The translations under genes and the position numbers were made by a program. The notes beneath the pieces were generated by a model that was not told the DNA's origin, searched no databases, and was given only the letters and a program-made list of their open reading frames with translations. From Halobaculum litoreum (GTDB taxonomy: Archaea; Halobacteriota; Halobacteria; Halobacteriales; Haloferacaceae), in the NCBI RefSeq assembly GCF_030127125.1, contig NZ_CP126156.1, positions 1,736,001-1,800,000 on the forward strand: a stretch of DNA of 64,000 nucleotides, read 5' to 3'. This document shows positions 18,031-25,543 of the stretch, one piece after another (the stretch's first letter is position 1; each line of letters starts with the position of its first letter).

Positions 18031-19242
18031 CTACGCCAGCACCTCGACCTCGTAGCCGACCGCCTCGAGCGCGGCGACGACCTCGGCGGCGTGCTCGTGG
18101 CCGTGCGTCTCCAACTCGATCTCCAGGTCCGCGGCGTCGACCGCGATGTCGCGGGAGGTGCGGTCGTGGCTCAGGGCGTACACGTTGGCGTCCTCGCGGG
18201 CGATGACGCTCGCGACGCGCTCCAGTTCGCCGGGGCGGTCCTTCAGCTCAAGCGAGATCTTGAGGTAGCGACCCATCCGGACGAGCCCCCGGAGGATCAC
18301 CGTGATCAGCGTGTTCATGTCGATGTTCCCGCCGCACAGCGCCGGGACGATCGTCTCCCCCTCCTCGTAGTCGAACTTCTCCTCCAGCACCGCCGCGAGC
18401 GCCACGGCTCCCGCGCCCTCCACGACGGTCTTCGAGCGTTCGAGCAGCAGCGTGAGCGCCTCGGCGATCTCCTCGTCGTCGACGGTGACGACCTCGTCGA
18501 CGCGCTCGCGGATGTACGGGAACGTGTGCTCGCCGACCTCCCGGACGGCGATGCCGTCGGCGACGGTGTCGACGCCGCCCAACTCGACGCGGTGCCCCTC
18601 CCGCATCGAGCGGGCCGCCGAGTCGGCGCCGGCCGCCTGCACGCCGACGACGCGGACGTCGTCGAGCGCGCCCTTCAGCGCCGTCGCGACGCCGGAGATG
18701 AGGCCGCCCCCGCCGACGGGGACGACCACGGTGTCGACCTCGGGGCACTGTTCGGCGATCTCCAGCCCGATCGTCCCCTGTCCGGCCATCACGAGTTCGT
18801 CCTCGAACGCGTGGAGGTACAGCCGGTTCTGCTCGCGTTCGATCTCGTGGGCGTGCGCCTGCGCCTCGTCGTAGTCGATGCCGTGGAGCACGACGTCGCC
18901 GCCGTAGCGGCGCGTCGCCTCCACCTTCGAGACGGGCGCGTACTTCGGCATCACGATGGTCGAGTCGACGCCCGCCCGCGTCGCCGCGAGCGCGACGCCC
19001 TGCGCGTGGTTGCCGGCGCTGGCGGTGACGACGCCCCGCTCGCGCTCCGCGTCGGTCAGCGCCGCGATCCGGTTCATCGCGCCGCGGATCTTGAACGCCC
19101 CCGTCCGCTGGGTGTTCTCCAGTTTCAGGTGGACGTCGGCGCCGGTCATCTCCGAGAAACTGTGCGAACGGTTCAGCGGCGTGCGGACCGCGACCGTCTC
19201 GACGCGCTCGCGGGCGGCGAGCACGTCCTCGTAGTCGAGCAT
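18031..19242 (-). CDS. ilvA: Threonine ammonia-lyase with ACT domain
   Basis: A PLP enzyme deaminating threonine to 2-oxobutanoate, the first step toward isoleucine. The 403-residue protein has the PLP lysine Lys51 in AFKIRGA, then ASAGNHAQGVA, and the glycine loop VGGGGLISG. A C-terminal ACT-like regulatory domain (about 320-403, KISLELKDRPGELERV) is present. This fits the biodegradative/archaeal type with one ACT-like domain. A TATA-like ACCGATACG lies about 27 bases upstream of the ATG. ridA follows. Confidence 0.94.
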   Translation of the reverse strand: MLDYEDVLAARERVETVAVRTPLNRSHSFSEMTGADVHLKLENTQRTGAFKIRGAMNRIAALTDAERERGVVTASAGNHAQGVALAATRAGVDSTIVMPKYAPVSKVEATRRYGGDVVLHGIDYDEAQAHAHEIEREQNRLYLHAFEDELVMAGQGTIGLEIAEQCPEVDTVVVPVGGGGLISGVATALKGALDDVRVVGVQAAGADSAARSMREGHRVELGGVDTVADGIAVREVGEHTFPYIRERVDEVVTVDDEEIAEALTLLLERSKTVVEGAGAVALAAVLEEKFDYEEGETIVPALCGGNIDMNTLITVILRGLVRMGRYLKISLELKDRPGELERVASVIAREDANVYALSHDRTSRDIAVDAADLEIELETHGHEHAAEVVAALEAVGYEVEVLA

Positions 19243-19403
19243 ACCCCGGCTTCGCCGCTCCCCGCCGTATCGGTTGTGGTCCCGCGGCCGACCCCGCCGG
19301 CCGCGACGCCGCCGCACCGAACGGGCCGGCGGCTCGCCGGGCGAAAGTGGGGAAAGAGGGGGAATGCACGCGTGTGACGTGCAGTCGAATTCAGGAACCC
19401 TGA

Positions 19404-19413
19404 GTATAAAAAA
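19404..19413 (-). terminator. T-rich terminator downstream of the GGCT-like gene
   Basis: Read on the minus strand, CTTTTTTATA lies about 90 bases after the stop of the gene at 19501-20000. T-runs are the usual archaeal termination signal, and this is a clear one in a very GC-rich setting. The same DNA read forward (TATAAAAAAG) resembles a promoter, but no plus-strand gene follows it. An inverted repeat TCAGG-AAC-CCTGA sits beside it at 19391-19403. Confidence 0.45.
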
Positions 19414-19500
19414 GTGAGTCACGCGGAGCGGAAGTGAAACCGCAGGAGGGCGACGCCTTCAGACGCCCGTCAGACGCCCGTCGGCTCACCGTCCGGCGTA

Positions 19501-20000
19501 TCAACGTTCCGGCTGTTCGTACACCCTGACAGGACGGTCGGCCAGCGCGTCGCGCACCCGGTCGGCGAACGCCCCCGTCCCCGGCCACGTCGCCTCCGCG
19601 TCGAGGCGGTCGGGGTCGCCGACGTACACCGCGGCCTCCCCGCGGCGGCCGCCGTCGGGGCCGATCAGGGGGACCGAGACTCGGGTGTAGAGGCCTTCGG
19701 CGACCCCCTCGTACGCGTCGAGCGCCGCGATCTCGTCGGTCCGGAGGAGTCGCCCCCGACCGTCGCGTCGACCTCGGCCGACCGGCGGCCCGAGGTCGCG
19801 TCCGCGTCGCCGCCGGGCCGGCGCTCGTCGCTCCGGACCCCGGCGTCGCCGCCGTCGGCGACCGGGAGCGCCAGCGTCGGGTACCGCCCCTCGACGACGC
19901 GCAGACCCTCCAGTCGGGCGGGCCCGACGAACGCGAACGACTCGAGGAGTTCGCCGACGCGCTCGGGTTCGGTGAGCGTGCCGTACACGAAGACGTCCAT
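19501..20000 (-). pseudogene. Gamma-glutamylcyclotransferase-like protein (frameshifted)
   Basis: A GGCT/AIG2-fold protein. The N-terminal part shows MDVFVYGTLTEPERV (the YGTL substrate loop) and LRVVEGRYPTLALPV. The C-terminal part in another frame continues LLRTDEIAALDAYEGVAEGLYTRV, including the usual D-x-YEG-x-x-x-x-LYxR block. The break is the minus-strand run of five Gs at 19753-19757; six Gs would join VGG to RLLRTDEI. The acidic insert SDERRPGGDADATSG lies between. The reaction, probably 5-oxoproline release or a related cyclotransfer, is inferred from the fold. Confidence 0.84.
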
Positions 20001-20098
20001 GTCCCCCACAACCGCCCGAGCGGCATGACCGTTCGGGCGGCTGCCGGCCGGGTGCCGGTTCCGGAAGCGCCAAACCGACCCCCCTCGGAACGTGGCAC

Positions 20099-21481
20099 GT
20101 GATCGGCGAGCGTCTGCGCGGCGTGTGGCGGCGCGTGCTCTCGCTGGCGTGGCCGGTGATGGCCGAGCAGACGTTCCGCACCGCCATGCGGACGACGGAC
20201 ATCATCGTCACCGCGCAGTTCTCCCCCGCCGCGGTCGTCGCCATCGGGCTGGCGGACCTGTACGCCCGCTTCCCCCTCCGGATCGGGCTCGGCCTCGGCG
20301 GCGGCGCCATCGCCCTGTCCAGTCAGGACACCGGCGCCGCCGCCGCCGCCAACCGCGACGAGGCGGTGACGCAGGCGCTCCTGATGGGCGTGCTCGCCGG
20401 GATCCCGTTCGTCCTCGTGGGACTGCTGTTCGGCGAACCGATCGTCGCCCTGCTGGGGGCCGACGCCCGGACGGCGGCGCTCGGCGGGCAGTACCTCGCG
20501 CTCGTGTTCGCCACCGCGCCCGCCCGCCACGTGGCGCTCGTCGGCGCGCGCTCGCTCCAGGGCACCGGCGACACCCGCACGCCGATGTACGTGAACGTGC
20601 TCGCGAACACGCTCAACATCTCCGGGTCGCTCGTGCTCGGCCTCGGGCTGTTCGGCGCCCCGCGCCTGGAGATCCTCGGCGTCGGCGTCGCCACCGCGGC
20701 CGCGAACGTGCTGACGGCGGGACTGCTCGTCCTCGCGATGGCGACGTCGTGGGCCGACGCGAGTCTGGTCCGCCCGCGCGACACCACGATCGCCCGGCAG
20801 CTCGTCCGCGTGTCCGTCCCGCGCGTGCTCGAGGGGTTCTCCGCGACGATCGCCGAGTTCCCGTTCAACGCCCTCCTCCTCGGCTTCGGCACGCCGGTCA
20901 ACGCCGGCTTCCAGATCGGCCGCCGGATGTACCAGCAGGTGACGGGGCCGCTGTCGCGCGGCTACAACGTCGCCGCCAGCGTCCTCGTCGGCCAGTCGCT
21001 CGGCGACGGCGACCCCGACGCCGCCCGCTACGACGGCTACGCGGTGACGGGGCTCGGCCTCGCCACCGTCGGCGTCGTCGGGCTCGCGCTCGTCGTGGCC
21101 GCGCCCGCGTTCGTCTCGGTGTTCACGCCCGACCCGGCGACCGTCCCGCACGCGGTCGCGTTCGCCCGCGTGTACGGAGCGACGGCGGCGTTCCTCGTCG
21201 CCTACACGGTCCTGTCGGGGGCGCTCCAGGGGGCCAGCGAGACCCGGATCCCGCTGGGCGCGCGCCTCGTGGGGACGTTCGGGTTCCTCCTCGGGACCAC
21301 CTACCTCGTGGGCGTCGTCCTCGGCTACGGGCCGGCGGGCGCGTACCTCGGCGTGGGCCTCCAGTACGTCTGCATGGCGCTGGTCGTCCTCTGGGGCTTC
21401 CGCGCCACCGGGTGGGCGTCGCGGGCGGCCGAGATGATGGCCGAGCGCGGGACGGGCGCGGACGGCCCCGAGGGGAGCTGA
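20099..21481 (+). CDS. MATE-family efflux transporter
   Basis: A multidrug/toxin extrusion transporter of about 460 residues with roughly twelve hydrophobic segments in two related halves. Typical parts are LAWPVMAEQTFRTAMRTTDI at the start, ALQGTGDTRTP-like LQGTGDTRTP in the middle, and the second-half equivalent LQGASETRIP. It would export cationic compounds by Na+ or H+ antiport. The start is GTG at 20099. The gene stands alone, divergent from the GGCT-like gene. Confidence 0.93.
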   Translation: MIGERLRGVWRRVLSLAWPVMAEQTFRTAMRTTDIIVTAQFSPAAVVAIGLADLYARFPLRIGLGLGGGAIALSSQDTGAAAAANRDEAVTQALLMGVLAGIPFVLVGLLFGEPIVALLGADARTAALGGQYLALVFATAPARHVALVGARSLQGTGDTRTPMYVNVLANTLNISGSLVLGLGLFGAPRLEILGVGVATAAANVLTAGLLVLAMATSWADASLVRPRDTTIARQLVRVSVPRVLEGFSATIAEFPFNALLLGFGTPVNAGFQIGRRMYQQVTGPLSRGYNVAASVLVGQSLGDGDPDAARYDGYAVTGLGLATVGVVGLALVVAAPAFVSVFTPDPATVPHAVAFARVYGATAAFLVAYTVLSGALQGASETRIPLGARLVGTFGFLLGTTYLVGVVLGYGPAGAYLGVGLQYVCMALVVLWGFRATGWASRAAEMMAERGTGADGPEGS

Positions 21482-21586
21482 CGACGCGACGCCGTCGCTG
21501 GCGGGTCGACGGCGGCGACGGAAAAACGGCGGCCCGTGTGGGGTCGAGCCCCGGGAGCCGGGAGCGAGCGGGTCGGGTGGAGTCGG

Positions 21587-21856
21587 TCAGCGGCGCGCGT
21601 AGCGGACGATCTCGCGGCCGAGGAAGCCGACGGCGATGCCGGCGCCGAACGCCCGGACCAGCTCGTCGCGGCGACGCTCCTGGTACTCCTGGGGGAAGTA
21701 CTCCATCATGAGGTCGAACATGCGCTCGCCGACCTCGTGGCGGACCAGTTCGCCGCGCTCGCCGGCTCGCGACCGCGCCTCGGAGGTGCCCGACCGGACC
21801 TTCTCGGCGTACTCCGTGTAGTCGTCGCTTCGGGGGGTTTTGATCTTGAGATCCAT
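21587..21856 (-). CDS. Conserved haloarchaeal hypothetical with C-terminal helix
   Basis: An 89-residue protein with a polar N-terminal region (MDLKIKTPRSDDYTEYAEKV) and a charged helical middle (RHEVGERMFDLMMEYFPQEYQERRRDELV). The C-terminal segment AFGAGIAVGFLGREIV resembles a membrane or amphipathic helix. I do not recognise a named family. It is convergent with the MATE gene and lies about 120 bases downstream of no obvious partner. Confidence 0.7.
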   Translation of the reverse strand: MDLKIKTPRSDDYTEYAEKVRSGTSEARSRAGERGELVRHEVGERMFDLMMEYFPQEYQERRRDELVRAFGAGIAVGFLGREIVRYARR

Positions 21857-21978
21857 ACCCGCTGTACACGCTCCGAGGAGATAACCGTTGCTCGGCAGTA
21901 TGTCAGCACGTATCCGTGGTGTAAGTAGCCGAAACGGTGAACGAACGCGAACGAAAGCGGTCGGCCGCTATCGGGTCG

Positions 21979-23115
21979 CTATCGCTCCTCGATCGGCACC
22001 CACTCGGCGTCCGTCTCGCCCACGTAGCGGGCGCGCGGGCGGATGAGGCGGTTGTCCTCGTACTGCTCCATCACGTGCGCGGTCCAGCCGCCGACGCGCG
22101 AGATGGCGAAGATGGGCGTGTAGACGTCGATCGGGATGCCCATCTGGTAGTACGTCGACGCCGAGTAGAAGTCGACGTTCGGCGCGAGGCCCTTCTCCTC
22201 GGCCATGAACTCCTCGATGGCGACGCTCATCTCGTACCACTTCAGGTCGCCGGCGGCCTCGCCCAGCGCCTCCGAGCGGTCGCCGAGGATCTTCGCGCGG
22301 GGGTCCTTCACGTTGTACACGCGGTGGCCGAAGCCGGCGACGCGGCGACCCTCGGCGAGCGCCTCCTTCACCCAGTCGACGGGGTCCTGATCGGCCTCGT
22401 CGACCTCCTGGAGCATCCGCATCACGTTGGCGTTGGCGCCGCCGTGGAGGCTCCCCGAGAGGGTGCCGACCGCGGAGGTGACCGCCGAGTGGATGTCCGC
22501 GAGCGTGGAGGCGGTGACCGTCGCCGAGAACGTGGAGGCGTTGAGGCCGTGGTCGGCGTGGAGCACGAGCGCCTGGTCGAACACGTCGGCGGTGACCTCG
22601 TCGGGCACCTCGCCGTTGAGCATGTAGAGGAAGTTCGCGGCGTGGTCGAGGTCCTCGCGCGGGGCGACCGGCTCCTCGCCGTCGCGGACGCGGGCGAACG
22701 CCGCCAGCGCCGTCGGCAGTTTCGCCGTGATGCGGCGCGCCTTGCGGACGTTCGCCTCGGCGTCGGTCGGGTCGGCGTCCGTGTCGGGGTCGGACGCCGA
22801 GAGGGCGGAGGCGGCCGTGCGCATCGCCGCCATCGGCTCCTCGTCGGCCTCGGCGAGGCGACGCATCGTCTCGAGCGTGCCGTCGTCGAGCGCGCGCTCG
22901 GCGGCCATCGCGTCCTCGAACTCGGCCAGTTCGGCCTCGGTCGGCAGTTCGCCGTTCCACAGGAGGTACAGCGTCTCCTCGTAGGAGGCGTGCTCGGCGA
23001 GGTCCTCGATGGCGTAGCCGCGGTAGACGAGTTTCCCCTCGTCACCGTCGATGAAACTGAGGTCGGACTCGGCGACGAGGACGCCCTCCAGTCCCCGCTT
23101 GAGTTCGTCGGACAT
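21979..23115 (-). CDS. citZ: Citrate synthase
   Basis: Condenses oxaloacetate with acetyl-CoA at the entry of the TCA cycle. The 378-residue type II archaeal/Gram-positive-like enzyme carries the catalytic triad His224 (SLHGGANANV), His264 (GFGHRVY) and Asp315 (NVDFYSAS). The substrate-binding His189 is in HADHGLNAS, and FAISRVGGWTAHVMEQ is also present. An acidic insert at about 107-121 is a halophilic feature. The promoter region contains a palindrome overlapping the predicted TATA box. Confidence 0.97.
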   Translation of the reverse strand: MSDELKRGLEGVLVAESDLSFIDGDEGKLVYRGYAIEDLAEHASYEETLYLLWNGELPTEAELAEFEDAMAAERALDDGTLETMRRLAEADEEPMAAMRTAASALSASDPDTDADPTDAEANVRKARRITAKLPTALAAFARVRDGEEPVAPREDLDHAANFLYMLNGEVPDEVTADVFDQALVLHADHGLNASTFSATVTASTLADIHSAVTSAVGTLSGSLHGGANANVMRMLQEVDEADQDPVDWVKEALAEGRRVAGFGHRVYNVKDPRAKILGDRSEALGEAAGDLKWYEMSVAIEEFMAEEKGLAPNVDFYSASTYYQMGIPIDVYTPIFAISRVGGWTAHVMEQYEDNRLIRPRARYVGETDAEWVPIEER

Positions 23116-23137
23116 ACCCCGAGGTTCCGAGGGACCG

Positions 23138-23158
23138 CCGAAAAGCGTTATCTTTCGG
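23138..23158. promoter_or_regulatory. Palindrome over the citrate synthase promoter
   Basis: CCGAAA (23138-23143) and TTTCGG (23153-23158) form a perfect 6-base inverted repeat with a 9-base spacer. It is centred about 33 bases upstream of the citZ ATG, where the TATA box (minus-strand AAAGATAACG) should lie. A protein bound here would block TBP/TFB loading. No regulator is identified. Confidence 0.35.
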
Positions 23159-23220
23159 GAAGAACCCCGGGACGGTCGATACCGCGGGTCCCGTGGCGGC
23201 GCGTGGGGCGCCGTCGCCGG

Positions 23221-23661
23221 CTACTCGGTCAGCGAGCCGTCGCCCGGCGTGACGCCCCACGCGCCGCCGTCGTCGCCGCCGCCGGTCTTGAACGTCCCGC
23301 GGGCGTCGGCCACGTGCGTGCCGTCGGCGTCCTCGATGCGCACCTCGGCGCTCGCGACGCTGGCGCCGTCGCGGACGACCTCCGCCTCCGCCCGCAGGTC
23401 GGTCGTCGCGGGCGCGAGGTAGTCCATCCGCATGTCGACGGTCGGGGTCGGCTTGAAGTGCAGCGAGATGACCGCCGCGCCGGCCGCGGTGTCGGCAAGC
23501 GCGTACGTGACGCCCCCGTGGGCGATGGACCGCCCCGGCACCGACGACAGCTCGTCGCGCATGGGGAGTTCCACGACCGCGCGGCCCTCGGCCGCCTCGA
23601 CGACCTCCAGTCCCATGTGGTCGGCGAACGGCATCCCGTTGAGCAGGTCGGCGACGCTCAC
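23221..23661 (-). CDS. PaaI-type hotdog-fold thioesterase
   Basis: An acyl-CoA thioesterase of the PaaI/YdiI group. Key parts are MPFADHMGLEVVE, the catalytic region IAHGGVTYALADTAAG, and PTVDMRMDYLAPA. GTG at 23659-23661 gives 146 residues. Upstream, a TATA-like CTTTTGG lies about 29 bases before an ATG at 23695-23697. That ATG opens MHAYVRVDGG in another frame and would join this protein if the C4 run at 23669-23672 held five Cs. The start is therefore uncertain. Confidence 0.85.
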   Translation of the reverse strand: MSVADLLNGMPFADHMGLEVVEAAEGRAVVELPMRDELSSVPGRSIAHGGVTYALADTAAGAAVISLHFKPTPTVDMRMDYLAPATTDLRAEAEVVRDGASVASAEVRIEDADGTHVADARGTFKTGGGDDGGAWGVTPGDGSLTE

Positions 23662-23778
23662 CGCGCCACCCCGCCGTCGACTCGGACGTACGCGTGCATA
23701 CCGGTGGGTCACGACCGGAGTCCAAAAGCGGACCGACCCGTCGCGGGCGGGCGCCGGGGCGGCGTCGCCCCCGCCGAC

Positions 23779-24594
23779 TCAGTCGGCGGAGATGCCGCAG
23801 CCGGCGGCGTAGTCGATCCCCTCGATCGACTCGATCGGGTCGTCGCCGCACACCGGACAGTCCGGGTTCTGTCGGTACGGCACCGTCTCGAACGTCATGT
23901 CCATCGCGTCGTAGAAGAGGAGCCGCCCGTCGAGCACCTCGCCGGCCTCGAGCAGGAGCTTCACCGCCTCGGTCGCCTGCACGCACCCGACCGTCCCGGG
24001 GAGGACGCCGAGCACGCCCGTCGTCGCACAGTCGGGGACCTCGCCCGGTTCGGGCGCCTCGGGGAACAGACAGCGGTAGCAGGGCCCGCCCGGGACGAGC
24101 GTCGTCGCCTGCCCCTCGAACTTGTAGATGGAGCCGTGCGCGACCGGCGTGTCCGTCAGCCGGGCCACGTCGTTGACGAGGTACCGGGTGCCGAAGTTGT
24201 CGGAGGCGTCGACGACCACGTCGTAGTCGGCGATCAGCGCCTCGGCGTTGTGCGGTTCGACGCGCGTCTCGTGGACGTCCACGTCCACGTCCGGGTTGAG
24301 GCGCTCGACGTACTCGGCGGCGGAGACGGCCTTCGGCTTGCCCACGTCGGCGTCGGCGTGGATGATCTGTCGCTGGAGGTTCGAGCGCTCCACGGCGTCG
24401 TCGTCGGCGACGCCGATGCGGCCGACGCCCGCCGCGGCGAGGTACTGGATCGCCGGCGAGCCGAGGCCGCCCGCGCCGACGACGAGCGCCGACCCCTCGA
24501 GCAGCGCCTGCTGGCCCGCGGGCCCGACCTCCTCCAGGATGATGTGCCGGGAGTAGCGGTCGAGTTGGGTCGCGTCGAGCGAGAGTCCGGTCAT
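23779..24594 (-). CDS. ubaA: SAMP-activating enzyme E1 (UbaA), ThiF/MoeB family
   Basis: Adenylates the C-terminus of ubiquitin-like SAMP proteins for protein conjugation, molybdopterin synthesis and tRNA thiolation. The 271-residue protein has the nucleotide loop GAGGLGS at 40-46, SNLQRQ at 71-76, and the catalytic Cys189 in PDCATTGVLG. Zinc is held by Cys172/Cys175 and Cys246/Cys249. It lacks the C-terminal rhodanese domain seen in eukaryotic MOCS3, as usual for haloarchaea. NcsA, a thiolase of the same pathway, is encoded at 45.3 kb. Confidence 0.94.
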   Translation of the reverse strand: MTGLSLDATQLDRYSRHIILEEVGPAGQQALLEGSALVVGAGGLGSPAIQYLAAAGVGRIGVADDDAVERSNLQRQIIHADADVGKPKAVSAAEYVERLNPDVDVDVHETRVEPHNAEALIADYDVVVDASDNFGTRYLVNDVARLTDTPVAHGSIYKFEGQATTLVPGGPCYRCLFPEAPEPGEVPDCATTGVLGVLPGTVGCVQATEAVKLLLEAGEVLDGRLLFYDAMDMTFETVPYRQNPDCPVCGDDPIESIEGIDYAAGCGISAD

Positions 24595-24641
24595 ACTCCA
24601 GCCTACCCAGTGTGTCCGTATAAGCGCCCTGCCGCCGTGCG

Positions 24642-25334
24642 CTACCGGTCCCCGTCGGCGGCGGCCTCGCCGGCGCCGTCCAGTGCGTCGCGGACCAGCG
24701 CCGCCTCCGCGCGGCGGACGTGCTCGGCGGCGGTACTGGGCGCACACCCGACCCGGTCGGCCACGTCCGCGACCGTCGCCCCGCGCGGCTCCTCGTAGTA
24801 GCCGAGGTCGGCGGCGGCGGCGAGCACCTCCCGTTGGCGGTCGGTGAGCCTCGCGTCCGGTCGGACGGCGCCGCCCGCGCCGCTGCGGATCCGGCGGACC
24901 GAGGCGTCGACGCCGTCGGGGACGCCGTCGAGGGACCGTCGGATCGCGGCCGCCGTGCCGACGAGCGAGAACCGCATCGACCCGTCGGTGTCGTACACGA
25001 CCGGCGGAACGACGACGACGTTCTCGCCCGCGAACGCCGCCACCAGTCCGCGGTCGCGGTCGGTCAGGCGCTCGCGGACGTAGAGGTAGAAGCCGTCCTC
25101 GGCGTCGCCGTCCGCGTCGCTGGCGACCACCTCCGCGGTGTCCACGCCGTCGAGCGCCGGCAGGAACGGCTCGGGTGGCCCGTCGACGTGGAACAACAGC
25201 ACGTTCGTCTCGCCGACGCGCGGGTTCCACTGGAGCAGCCGCGTCGGCCCGAACGCCGGGTGCTCGGCGACGAACCTGTGCATCGGGTGCGTCGTCTCCT
25301 CGTCGGGGTCGAGGCGGAGCGCGAGCGTCTTCAC
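24642..25334 (-). CDS. HTH_10 (Bat-type) transcriptional regulator
   Basis: A haloarchaeal regulator of 230 residues. The C-terminal HTH_10 domain reads LTDRQREVLAAAADLGYYEEPRG then DVADRVGCAPSTAAEHVRRAE. The N-terminal 150 residues resemble the sensor part of bacterioopsin-activator-like proteins with no identified ligand. GTG at 25332-25334 is chosen because a minus-strand GCTTTTTG lies about 27 bases upstream, a clear leaderless promoter. It is divergent from nuoCD across a gap of about 210 bases and may control it. Confidence 0.88.
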   Translation of the reverse strand: MKTLALRLDPDEETTHPMHRFVAEHPAFGPTRLLQWNPRVGETNVLLFHVDGPPEPFLPALDGVDTAEVVASDADGDAEDGFYLYVRERLTDRDRGLVAAFAGENVVVVPPVVYDTDGSMRFSLVGTAAAIRRSLDGVPDGVDASVRRIRSGAGGAVRPDARLTDRQREVLAAAADLGYYEEPRGATVADVADRVGCAPSTAAEHVRRAEAALVRDALDGAGEAAADGDR

Positions 25335-25543
25335 GTGCGTACGTGTCCGCCCCCCCAACAAAAAGCGTCCCAGATGTGCGGCGAAACGACCTCGGAGCAC
25401 CTGGCCGCACCTCCGAACACGCCCGACCGGTCGTGCCGACCGCGGTCGCGACGCTCGCTCCCCGCCGACGCTCGCTCGCGGCTCGCCGCCGCGACGCGCC
25501 CCCGGCGGCCGCTCCGACGACGCGGCCGGTCGGTTCCCCCACC

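Noticed and set aside
19404..19413. TATAAAAAAG as a plus-strand promoter
   Set aside because: No plausible plus-strand gene follows before 20099, while the minus-strand T-run fits a terminator of the GGCT-like gene.
19459..19484. Tandem copy of TCAGACGCCCG as a direct repeat or CRISPR-like unit
   Set aside because: Only two adjacent copies without spacers; the related GTCAGACGCCCGTCGG at 48642 is a short chance or simple-sequence match and no array is present.
21937..24798. Plus-strand open frame of over 950 codons opposite citrate synthase, the thioesterase and ubaA
   Set aside because: It is antisense to well-supported genes and has an arginine- and valine-rich composition without any family motif. 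Long antisense frames are expected at this GC content.
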